Positions 1 to 7,057 of a DNA stretch of 9,810 bases are shown one piece after another. The position numbers were made by a program, and so were the translations under genes. Origin of the DNA: an uncultured Pseudomonadota bacterium (GTDB lineage Bacteria > Myxococcota_A > UBA796 > GCA-2862545). Location: NCBI GenBank assembly GCA_937891875.1, contig CALATR010000976.1, positions 1 to 9,810 of the forward strand. The letters run 5' to 3'. Position 1 is the stretch's first letter. Every line of letters begins with the position of its first letter. A model generated the notes under the pieces. The model saw only the letters and a list, made by a program, of their open reading frames with translations, was not told the DNA's origin and made no database searches.

Positions 1-1
1 G

Positions 2-2851
2 CGCGCCCCCGCCGATCTGCTCGACCACCCGTCCTGGGCGGGCCTGCACGGTCGGCTGGCGGACCACCTGGCTGCGGCGGAGGGCTCGCTGACCGCGCTG
101 CCGGCGGGCTCGGGGACCGGCGCGTGGGCGAGCGGCTGGGGCATCGTCTGGGGGCCGCCGGGCACGGGCAAGACCTTCACCCTGGGCCAGCAGGTCGCAG
201 CGCTCCTGACCGACCCGAGCGAGCGGGTGTTGATCCTGTCCACCACGCACAAGGCGGCGGATCAGGCAGCACTCGAGCTGGGGCGGGCGGCCAAGGCGCG
301 GGGCCTCGACCTGACCCGGATCCGCAGGGTCGCCACGACCCGCGACGAAGCCGCGTTCCGCCGGCAGGGCCTCGCCGCCCTGCTGCCGGTCCGCGATCCG
401 GCCCTCGCCCAGCAAGTCGCCTCCCTGCAGCAGGCGCTGAGCACGGCGAGCGCTCCAGCCGTGCGCACCAGCCTGCTCCGCCGCCTGCGGCACCTGGGCG
501 CCGCGATTCCCAGCCTGCGGGAGCTGGCCTGGGACGCCGATCATCGCGCGCTGGTCTCCACGCTGCATGCCGGCCTGGGCCTGGTCACCTGGCGGGACGT
601 GGCCGATCCCCTGCTCGACGGCGTCTCCCCCTTCACCACCGTCGTGCTCGACGAGGCCGGCCTGGTGTCCCGCGCCGCTGCTGCCGCCGCCTCCCTGCTC
701 GGGGCGCGCCGGGTCGTGCTCATCGGCGATCCCCGCCAGCTCTCGCCGATCGCCCGCGCGGCGCGCTCGATGCCCCGCGCGGTGAGGCGCTGGGTCGCCC
801 GCTCCGCCCTGGACCACCTGCGTCCCGAGACGCCCCTGCCCCACGTCGATCGCCTGACGACCCAGCGCCGCATGCACCCCGACATCGGCCGGGCGATCTC
901 GCTGTTCCAGTACGACGGCCTCACCGGCGACCACGACAGCGTGCGCGACCGCGCCTGGGACGGCCCCCCTCCCCTGGCCCGCGGACCCCGGCTGCTGTGG
1001 ATCCCGGTCAACCAAGCCTTCGGGGCGTCGGACTCGAAGAGCCAGCGCGGCGCGGGGGGCAGCCGGGTGCGCAAGGCGACCGCCCGGGTCCTGCAGAGCC
1101 TGCGGGAGACCTTCCCCGGGCTCGACGCCGCCCGCGTGCTCGTGGTCACGCCCTACCGCGCCCAGGCCGACGCGCTGACCACCTGGATCCGCGACCACGA
1201 CCTGCCCTGGACCGCGTCCACGGTTCACGCCCAGCAGGGCGCCCAGGCCGACGTCGTCGTGTTCGACACCGTGCACGCGTCGAGCACCGGGTGGGGGCCC
1301 GACGAGTGGAAGCGCCTGGTCAACGTCGGCCTGTCGCGGGCGCGGGAGCTGGCCGTGCTGGTCGCGACCGAGGACGAGGTGGGTCAGCGCTGGATGAAGC
1401 GCCTGCGCGATCACCTGCAGCCGGTCCTGGTCTCGCCGAGCGGCCTGCGCGAGGTCTCGACCCGGTTCACCCAGTTCGATCTGTTCAGCGTTCAACGAGG
1501 ATCATTGGCCGCCGAGCCCGACGCGGCCCCGCTGGCTGACGGCGACCGTCTGGGCGACCAGATCCGCAGGCGGCGGGGCATGCGCTCGGTCCTGTCCCGG
1601 GAGCAGAGCCGCCTCGTCGACCGCGACCTGTCCGACGCCGGCCCCCGCCTCGTGCGCGGCGTCGCCGGCAGCGGCAAGACGCTCGTGCTCGCGCGCTGGG
1701 CCGTGCGCGCGCTGCAGGGCCTGCACGTCGATCGCGTGCTGGTCGTCTACGCCAACGCAGCGCTCGGTCCCCTGCTCCAGCGCATGCTCGCCGATGCCTG
1801 GGACGACCAGACCGAGCACCGCTCCGAGCTGCCCTGGGATCGCGTCACCACCCTGCACATCGCCGACCTGCTGGACGACCTGCGCCGGGAGCGGGGCCTG
1901 CCCGCCTTCGCCGACCGCTGGGACTACGACGCCCAGGCGGCCACCCTGCTGCAGTCCGGCCCGTTCTCGCCCCGCCACCCCGCCATCCTGGTCGACGAGG
2001 CCCAGGACCTCGGCCACCACCCCCTCGAGCTCCTGGTCCAGCTGGCCGAGCCCCGCGGCGATCAGCGCCCGGTCATGGTCTTCTACGACAACGCCCAGAA
2101 CATCTACCGCCGCGCCACCCCCAACTGGAAGGCGCTCGGGCTCGACATGCGCGGCCGCTCCGACGTCATGCGCGAGAGCTTCCGCACCACCCGGCCCATC
2201 CTGGAGCTGGCGTTGAACCTGTGCGATCGCCTGCGCCCCCTAGAGCGCGATCCCGACATCCGCGAGCAGCTGCGCCTGGGCCTGCTCGACAAGCGGGTGC
2301 GCGACGGCGTCACCCACTGGTCCGTCCGCTACTGCGAGGTCGACGGCGAGCGCCCGACCCTCGACCTGTTCCCCGACCCCCACGCCGAGCGCCTGGCCAT
2401 CACCCATCGCGTGCGCACCTGGCTGCACGACGAGGGCGTCCGCCCCGACGACATCCGCATCGTCACCTGCCGCGCCGAGGACGGCGAGCACCTCGCCCGC
2501 ACCCTGCGCGAGCACGGCATCGACGCCGCCTTCGCCACCTCCACCCGCCTCGGTCAGGCCCTGCTCACAGGCGAGCGCCGGGTCCTCGTCTCCACCGCCC
2601 ACTCCTTCAAGGGCTACGACGCCGAGGTCGTCATCGTGGCCGGCGTGGACCGCTTCGCCGGGAGCCGGGGCGTGTACGTGGACACGCTGTACGTCGCGCT
2701 GACCCGCGCGCGCACGGTGCTGTGGGTGACCGGGTGGGAGGGAGGGGATCGGCGGGTGGTGGAGGCGGTCGGCGGGATCCGGGAGGATCGAGGCGAAGAT
2801 GAGGTGGCCGGGACGCTGTCGCGTTCGGGTGGCCGGGGAGGCACGACGTGA
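2..2851 (+). CDS. Dual SF1 helicase: Upf1/DNA2-like core fused to UvrD-like core (5' partial)
   Basis: Probable ATP-dependent nucleic-acid translocase or helicase with two complete motor cores. The reading frame is open to the left edge, so the true start and any N-terminal domain are missing. Core 1 shows Walker A GPPGTGKT (152-175), Walker B DEAG (650-661), motif III GDPRQLSP (725-748), then QRRMHP, TPYRAQ, VHAQQGAQAD and NVGLSRAR (about 1322-1345); this set is typical of the Upf1/DNA2 branch of SF1. Core 2 shows a Q-motif-like LSREQ, Walker A GVAGSGKT (1658-1681), DEAQD (1994-2008), DNAQNIY (2087-2107), ESFRTT, AHSFKG and YVALTRAR (about 2690-2713), typical of UvrD/Rep-type SF1A. Motif III of core 2 lacks the usual Gly before Asp, but Asp and Gln remain. 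A GTG at 227 is an in-frame codon downstream of Walker A and cannot be the real start. The stop overlaps the next gene. Substrate and pathway are unknown; a role in DNA repair or phage defence is inference. Confidence 0.9.
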   Translation, partial: RAPADLLDHPSWAGLHGRLADHLAAAEGSLTALPAGSGTGAWASGWGIVWGPPGTGKTFTLGQQVAALLTDPSERVLILSTTHKAADQAALELGRAAKARGLDLTRIRRVATTRDEAAFRRQGLAALLPVRDPALAQQVASLQQALSTASAPAVRTSLLRRLRHLGAAIPSLRELAWDADHRALVSTLHAGLGLVTWRDVADPLLDGVSPFTTVVLDEAGLVSRAAAAAASLLGARRVVLIGDPRQLSPIARAARSMPRAVRRWVARSALDHLRPETPLPHVDRLTTQRRMHPDIGRAISLFQYDGLTGDHDSVRDRAWDGPPPLARGPRLLWIPVNQAFGASDSKSQRGAGGSRVRKATARVLQSLRETFPGLDAARVLVVTPYRAQADALTTWIRDHDLPWTASTVHAQQGAQADVVVFDTVHASSTGWGPDEWKRLVNVGLSRARELAVLVATEDEVGQRWMKRLRDHLQPVLVSPSGLREVSTRFTQFDLFSVQRGSLAAEPDAAPLADGDRLGDQIRRRRGMRSVLSREQSRLVDRDLSDAGPRLVRGVAGSGKTLVLARWAVRALQGLHVDRVLVVYANAALGPLLQRMLADAWDDQTEHRSELPWDRVTTLHIADLLDDLRRERGLPAFADRWDYDAQAATLLQSGPFSPRHPAILVDEAQDLGHHPLELLVQLAEPRGDQRPVMVFYDNAQNIYRRATPNWKALGLDMRGRSDVMRESFRTTRPILELALNLCDRLRPLERDPDIREQLRLGLLDKRVRDGVTHWSVRYCEVDGERPTLDLFPDPHAERLAITHRVRTWLHDEGVRPDDIRIVTCRAEDGEHLARTLREHGIDAAFATSTRLGQALLTGERRVLVSTAHSFKGYDAEVVIVAGVDRFAGSRGVYVDTLYVALTRARTVLWVTGWEGGDRRVVEAVGGIREDRGEDEVAGTLSRSGGRGGTT
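2837..2841 (+). promoter_or_regulatory. Shine-Dalgarno site for the lipoprotein gene
   Basis: GGAGG inside the last codons of the helicase gene, six bases before GTG 2848. It supports GTG as the start and indicates that the downstream gene is translated from the same mRNA as the helicase. Confidence 0.65.
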
Positions 2852-3669
2852 TCGCTGGGCGGATCCTGCTGCTGACCCTCGTGACGCTGCCGGCGTGCAG
2901 GTCGCGCCCGCCCGAGGTCGCTGCGGAGGCCGGCCTGTGCACCTACGAGGTCGACTGGCACTACCGGATCGTCGACACCGACCTCCCGAGCCAGGTCCAG
3001 CGCCGCGTGGACCTGCGGCTGCATGGGCGGGTCATCGAGCGACGCACGCCCGACGCGCTCGTGCTCGACGTCACCTTCGACGACGCCCGGTGGACGTTCG
3101 AGTCCGACGGTGAGGTACGCGCAACGTTCGAGTCCGACGGTGAGGTACGCGCAAAGCCGGACTTCGACGAGGGGACACGGGGCACGCACCTGACGCTGGC
3201 CTTCACCTCCGACTTCGAGCGCGTCGGCCCCTGGCCCCCCATCGGGGAGAGCGGCGGGACGTTCATCCCCGCTCGGATCGTCGACTTCAGCCTCATCGCC
3301 ACACCCCGGCACGGCTCGGCCCGGTCCAGTCCGTGGACCCAGGAGCGCACGCTCGAGCCCCACTTCATCCTGGACCAGGTGACGGTCACGCCGACGGGCG
3401 GCCGTCGGGTCGCGCTCGCCCAGTACGCCAGACCGCGCGCCGTGGAGGCGCCCTTCCTGGACGGCACCGAGCGGGACCGCTGGTACGACCAGACCCTGAA
3501 CGGCACCGCGCGGCTGTCCCGGCAGCACAGCATCCCGTCGAGGCTTCAGCTGACCGCGAAGGCGAAGCACAGCTGGGAGTACCTGCGCGGCGGAGAGGTG
3601 GTCGACTCGAGCGACGGCGAGCGGACCCTGGGGCTGACGGTGGAGGCGGGGGGGTGTGGGGGCGGGTGA
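2848..3669 (+). CDS. Candidate lipoprotein of unknown function
   Basis: A 273-residue protein that I do not assign to a named family. The N-terminus has an Arg at residue 5, a hydrophobic stretch (ILLLTLVTLP) and Cys17 preceded by L-P-A. This resembles a short lipoprotein signal peptide, although Pro at -2 of the lipobox is unusual. The rest is soluble, rich in Thr, Val and charged residues with alternating hydrophobic positions, suggesting a mainly beta structure outside the cytoplasmic membrane. Residues of about 83-102 contain a perfect repeat of TFESDGEVRA. The start is GTG, chosen because its GTGA overlaps the helicase stop and a GGAGG lies six bases upstream. It is probably co-transcribed with the helicase. 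A lipoprotein coupled to a cytoplasmic helicase is an odd pairing, and the two products may simply share a message. The extreme C-terminus is Gly-rich (GGCGGG). Confidence 0.75.
   Translation: MIAGRILLLTLVTLPACRSRPPEVAAEAGLCTYEVDWHYRIVDTDLPSQVQRRVDLRLHGRVIERRTPDALVLDVTFDDARWTFESDGEVRATFESDGEVRAKPDFDEGTRGTHLTLAFTSDFERVGPWPPIGESGGTFIPARIVDFSLIATPRHGSARSSPWTQERTLEPHFILDQVTVTPTGGRRVALAQYARPRAVEAPFLDGTERDRWYDQTLNGTARLSRQHSIPSRLQLTAKAKHSWEYLRGGEVVDSSDGERTLGLTVEAGGCGGG
3094..3153 (+). repeat. Perfect 30-bp tandem duplication (2 copies)
   Basis: Bases 3094-3123 and 3124-3153 are identical, including all third codon positions. The unit begins acgttcgagtccgacg and ends gaggtacgcgca. It is a multiple of three and sits in the lipoprotein frame, so it duplicates the ten residues TFESDGEVRA without breaking the gene. 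Complete nucleotide identity suggests a recent slippage-type or unequal-exchange event. An assembly error is a less likely alternative. Confidence 0.95.
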
Positions 3670-3679
3670 GTAGGCGAAG

Positions 3680-3734
3680 GCGCCGGATGCGGCGCGTGCC
3701 CAGAGCCCGCGGGCGTTCACAGATCGGGAACGCC
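3680..3734 (+). terminator. Two successive hairpins after the lipoprotein gene (possible transcript end)
   Basis: The first hairpin pairs GCGCCG (3680-3685) with CGGCGC (3690-3695) around a GATG loop, ten bases after the stop codon. The second pairs GGCGTTC (3712-3718) with GAACGCC (3728-3734) around a nine-base loop. Neither is followed by a T-run, so this is not a classical intrinsic terminator. It could mark an mRNA 3' end, stabilise the helicase-lipoprotein message, or (second element) be an operator for the downstream operon. The rest of the gap to 3827 shows a TGGGTACCCA palindrome (3759-3768) and no convincing -35/-10 pair. Confidence 0.3.
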
Positions 3735-3819
3735 GAGTCGTAGCGGACAGCCGACCGTTGGGTACCCAGAGCCGGAGACCCGGCGAACGTGCGGGTCGCG
3801 TCGGCGCGAGTGGCGCCTT

Positions 3820-3823
3820 GGAG
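3820..3823 (+). promoter_or_regulatory. Shine-Dalgarno site favouring ATG 3831
   Basis: GGAG seven bases before ATG 3831 (four before the adjacent ATG 3828). This decides against the more upstream in-frame GTG at 3789, which has a GGAGA about ten bases ahead but would put a short Arg-containing leader in front of the first membrane helix. Confidence 0.5.
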
Positions 3824-3830
3824 CGCGATG

Positions 3831-4670
3831 ATGGTCCTGACCGCCGCTCTGGTGCTGTTGGCCGCACTTCTGTGTGCGTACCTGATGTATCTGGCCCATC
3901 TGGTCTCGCTCGTGAAAGCGTTGCTTCCCCGATTGGACAACCCGACCATGGGCAGGGCCGGTGCCGTTCGTGCGGCGCGGAACGAGTTCCTCGAATCAGA
4001 GGAATTCAGGGACCACGTCAAGGCACTGTCCGGGTCCATGGATGAACATCCAGCGGCGGAGACTCAAGCTGGGACTAGCCTGAGACTCGTGGTGGAGCGC
4101 ATCAGCGCCATGGTCGCCGCGCGACTCGACACGTCGAGCCAGGATGGGGCGAGCGAGAGAGCCCCCCTGGCTGTGCTCCAGAGCGTGGTCGCGCTACGGC
4201 TGGGCGTCGCTCTGGCAGGACTCGGTGGAATCGCCACATTTGTCGTCGCGATTTCCATACTGACGGCAGCCATCGCCAATTCATTCATGACATCGACAAG
4301 CGACCCCACCTCCTTCGTCACCGAAGTCGCAGCACTCCGGACGGAGCTTGCGAGCCAGACTCCGCCCGCCCGCCAGGTTCGCAAGCGGGCGGTCTGTGGC
4401 CAATACGAGAGATTGCGCCAGGTCGCCGGAGACCTCGGCGATGGTGCGCCGGAGCCGATCGAGACTCCCGAAGACTGCTCCAGGCTCCTCGGCGGTGAGC
4501 TGGAACCGCCGGCTGCCCTCAGACACCTGAAGAATCTCGAAGCGCACGCCGCCACGCTGGCGGGTCGGTGCCCGGGTGCCGCCGAAGATGCCTGCACGGA
4601 GTTGACCAGCGTCCAGGACGACCTCGCAGGCCTCCGCGAGGCCGTCACATCCATGTACGTGTGGCGCTAG
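3831..4670 (+). CDS. Two-TM membrane protein with four-cysteine C-terminal domain, unknown function
   Basis: About 279 residues, no family recognised. A hydrophobic segment starts at the N-terminus (residues 1 to about 27, MVLTAALVLLAALLCAYLMY onward) and a second spans about 124-150. Between them is a polar, charged loop of about 90 residues with several Arg/Lys, probably cytoplasmic. After the second helix comes a domain of about 125 residues holding four cysteines (in CGQY, DCSR, RCPG and DACT contexts). That number would suit two disulfide bonds and so an exported location, with predicted topology N-out/C-out. Helical periodicity near the C-terminus (LTSVQDDLAGLREAV) hints at a coiled or helical bundle. 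Starts at ATG 3828 or 3831 are near-equivalent; GTG 3789 is the long alternative. The last bases overlap or abut the receptor gene, so the two are probably translationally coupled. Likely first gene of a three-gene operon. Confidence 0.75.
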   Translation: MVLTAALVLLAALLCAYLMYLAHLVSLVKALLPRLDNPTMGRAGAVRAARNEFLESEEFRDHVKALSGSMDEHPAAETQAGTSLRLVVERISAMVAARLDTSSQDGASERAPLAVLQSVVALRLGVALAGLGGIATFVVAISILTAAIANSFMTSTSDPTSFVTEVAALRTELASQTPPARQVRKRAVCGQYERLRQVAGDLGDGAPEPIETPEDCSRLLGGELEPPAALRHLKNLEAHAATLAGRCPGAAEDACTELTSVQDDLAGLREAVTSMYVWR

Positions 4671-7057
4671 CGGTGTTCGACTTCATCACGGCAACCGCAT
4701 CCAGGCTCAAGGTCCTCGCCGGCGAGGGTAGAGCCACATTTCTGTGGCGCAGACTGCGTCGCTGGACCAATGAAGGCGCCTTCTGGTTCACCATCAGCGT
4801 CATCCTCTTCGCGGTGGCCGTGGCGGCCACCATGCAAGGGATCGCGGAAGTGGTGGAGCGCGAGCGCAGGCTGCGGAACGAGGGGATCGTGCTGCTCGGC
4901 ACACAGCAGGTCCCGAAGCGTGACGAGACCCGCCTGGGCATCATCGCCACCGTGCTGGCAGACGCCAACAACCCGACCTGCCCCAAGCAGGACCACGCGG
5001 ACCGCTCCCAGGTCCTGCAGCGCGCGCTTCGCCGCCTGGATCTACGCCCAGCCCGACCTGTCCTCCCAGATTGGCCCGACTGCAAGGGCGACCGGGGTTG
5101 TGCCGCCATCCGCGACCTGCGCCCGCTTGACCACGGCCACGCAGGCCTGGAAGTCGACAACCAGACGGCGTGGTCCTGGGGGCCACCGCTCGGGGTCGAG
5201 GGAGCCGAGCACCTGGATGGTCTGTTCATCCCGCCCTTCCTGTTCGCGGCGGGCCAGACGACGTTGGACCCCGGCGAGGACGACAACAGGTTCAGCCGGA
5301 CCACGGAGTCGGCCCAACGGACGATTCTCCGCAATCCAGATCTCACGGAGGCAGCCCTCCGCGGTATCAACTTCGTGGACACCATTCGAGCCTGTCAGCG
5401 CAGCTCCGCCGACAGCGCGCTGGCCGTGGTCGCCGAGCGAATCGAGCCCACCGAGCGACCCGAACGAGAGGACGGCAAACCGGGCGTCTCCCGGGAGTTG
5501 ATGTGCCCAGACTGGGAGGGCCTCGATGTCGTCCAGACCTACTTCATTTCGGAGCAGGGGATCATCGCGGAGGGGCTGCGCAGCGATCGCGGCGTGACCT
5601 CCGCAACCGTAGACGACGAGCTCGAGAACCCGCTGCGGAAGTGGGCCGCGACCAGCTACGTGGAGGCGTTCGAGACCTCCCGTTCCCTCATGGAGATGCA
5701 CGAGTCCAAGACCTATCTCGACTACGGTGGGTTCGGCCTCGTACGTACATTCTGCGTCCCCGCGTGGGGCCGGGACAGACGTTCCCCCTCGGCAGACTCG
5801 ACCGCCGAACGGCCTTTCAGCGCCCCATTCGTGGGCGTGTACTGCGCCGACCTCAACGTCGACGAGCGCGAGCTCTTCGGCCTGCAACGATCCGGTGACC
5901 GTGGAGACGAGGTCACCCAGTGCACGGTGGGGGACCCTGCGTCCTCCCTGCAGGATCTCCGTCCTGGCGGAGACGACTCGCTGGTGCTACCCGGCGAAGT
6001 CCGCCGCTACGAGAGCGCGTCCCACGAGTTCTGGACCTTCGACTTCAACGTGCGTGAGGGCGGTCGATACCTCCGCTTCAGCTCGCAGGGAACGCTCGGC
6101 TCCACCGATCTGCCGTCGAGCCTCGTGCAGGCCGTCGACGCAGACAAGGTGGCGGCCGCCAGCCGCAGTATCCAGACGCTGGACTACCGACTTCCCACCC
6201 TCGTCGAGCGCCTCATCCCGAGGAGCATCCGGGAGATCGTCGGCAGCCCTCGCGACGCAAACGCCACCGCCCATCTCATCAAGATCAACCAGTCCGAGGA
6301 AGGTCGGGTCCGGCTGTGTCTGCTGGTACCACGCGATCTCGCCTTCTCGATCCCCTCGGGCTGGCTCGTCGCCCTGCCTACCCTGCTCCTGTCGTTGGGA
6401 ACCCTGGCCGGCGGCGCAGCCGGAGCCGCACGCGCGCGCACCCAGGTCCACCTGGCCGCGATGCTCCGCAACATCGCTGTGGGCGTGTTCGAGCTGGACC
6501 GACAGAACCGCGTGATCGCCGCCAACGAGCGGGCTCTGGAGCTGCTGGGTTGCCGCGACATCCCTCGGATCGGATCGATGGAGCGGGCGGAGACGCCGCG
6601 GCACATCGAGGACCTGTTGAACCTCGACCTCTACATGCTGGGTTTCAAACCACACATCTGGCCACCCGGTGAACTAGCCCACGCGGACGACGTCGAGTAC
6701 CTCCGGCGGCTCGGCTACCCGCTACGCTTCATCGCGCGCCTGCGACACACCGAGTCACTCAAGGAGAGTTCGCCGTACGTGGAGGTGACACTCTCCGCGT
6801 ACCCATCCGGTCCCTTTGGACACCGCACCTTCGGGACAGTGCGCCGCTGCAACCCGGACACGCGAACGACGTACGACACGCAGTTCCGGGAGGAGGAGTC
6901 GTGGGGACTGAAGGGTGCGGTGCCGCGCTACCCCGAAAATCTCCGAAAGATCCGAATCAATCAATCTTTCGAACATATTCGGACCACGAGCCTCCGGGGC
7001 GCGGTCGCCAGCCTGCTCGCGCCGCGAGAAGCCAGACCCGAGGACGATGATCGATGA
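4661..7057 (+). CDS. Membrane receptor-like protein: two TMs, cysteine-rich ~500-residue domain, cytoplasmic PAS domain
   Basis: About 798 residues. An N-terminal cytoplasmic stretch with basic RRLRRW precedes TM1 (about residues 41-60, FWFTISVILFAVAVAATM). A domain of about 500 residues (61-563) follows, with nine cysteines spread along it, consistent with a disulfide-stabilised exported sensor. TM2 is about 566-590 (GWLVALPTLLLSLGTLAGG). The region from about 600 reads as a PAS domain: GVFELDRQNRVIAANERALE is the typical opening strand-turn-strand and helix, and related sequence runs to about 740. No HAMP, histidine kinase, GGDEF, EAL, cyclase or methyl-accepting signature follows; the protein ends in a polar tail. 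It looks like a sensor that must signal through partners, perhaps the adjacent membrane proteins. Start choice: GTG 4661 (10-base overlap with the previous gene) or GTG 4673 (two bases after its stop); neither has a clear Shine-Dalgarno, suggesting coupling. A GTG at 4568 would add an Arg/Pro-rich out-of-frame shadow and is rejected. Confidence 0.8.
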   Translation: MALAVFDFITATASRLKVLAGEGRATFLWRRLRRWTNEGAFWFTISVILFAVAVAATMQGIAEVVERERRLRNEGIVLLGTQQVPKRDETRLGIIATVLADANNPTCPKQDHADRSQVLQRALRRLDLRPARPVLPDWPDCKGDRGCAAIRDLRPLDHGHAGLEVDNQTAWSWGPPLGVEGAEHLDGLFIPPFLFAAGQTTLDPGEDDNRFSRTTESAQRTILRNPDLTEAALRGINFVDTIRACQRSSADSALAVVAERIEPTERPEREDGKPGVSRELMCPDWEGLDVVQTYFISEQGIIAEGLRSDRGVTSATVDDELENPLRKWAATSYVEAFETSRSLMEMHESKTYLDYGGFGLVRTFCVPAWGRDRRSPSADSTAERPFSAPFVGVYCADLNVDERELFGLQRSGDRGDEVTQCTVGDPASSLQDLRPGGDDSLVLPGEVRRYESASHEFWTFDFNVREGGRYLRFSSQGTLGSTDLPSSLVQAVDADKVAAASRSIQTLDYRLPTLVERLIPRSIREIVGSPRDANATAHLIKINQSEEGRVRLCLLVPRDLAFSIPSGWLVALPTLLLSLGTLAGGAAGAARARTQVHLAAMLRNIAVGVFELDRQNRVIAANERALELLGCRDIPRIGSMERAETPRHIEDLLNLDLYMLGFKPHIWPPGELAHADDVEYLRRLGYPLRFIARLRHTESLKESSPYVEVTLSAYPSGPFGHRTFGTVRRCNPDTRTTYDTQFREEESWGLKGAVPRYPENLRKIRINQSFEHIRTTSLRGAVASLLAPREARPEDDDR

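Noticed and set aside
124..1539. Long 471-codon open frame on the + strand overlapping the helicase
   Set aside because: The product is an Arg/Pro/Gly/Ala-rich low-complexity sequence without motifs, typical of a shifted frame in high-GC DNA. The overlapping frame encodes a clear helicase.
227..2851. GTG at 227 as the start of the helicase
   Set aside because: The same frame is open back to the window edge and carries Walker A GPPGTGKT at 152-175, which this start would remove.
3094..3153. Repeat as a CRISPR unit
   Set aside because: The two copies are directly adjacent without a spacer, lie inside a coding frame, and no further copies exist.
3705..3714. GCCCGCGGGC palindrome as a terminator stem
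   Set aside because: It is a perfect 10-base palindrome with no room for a loop, and no T-run follows; such palindromes are expected by chance in GC-rich DNA.
2614..3867. 417-codon antisense open frame
   Set aside because: It lies opposite the helicase end and the lipoprotein gene, has no recognisable motif, and even mirrors the tandem duplication. It is a shadow of the + strand genes.
4568..4660. N-terminal extension of the PAS receptor from GTG 4568
   Set aside because: The extra 31 residues are Arg/Pro/Gly-rich and lie wholly within the previous gene in another frame; a start at 4661 or 4673 next to that gene's stop fits better.
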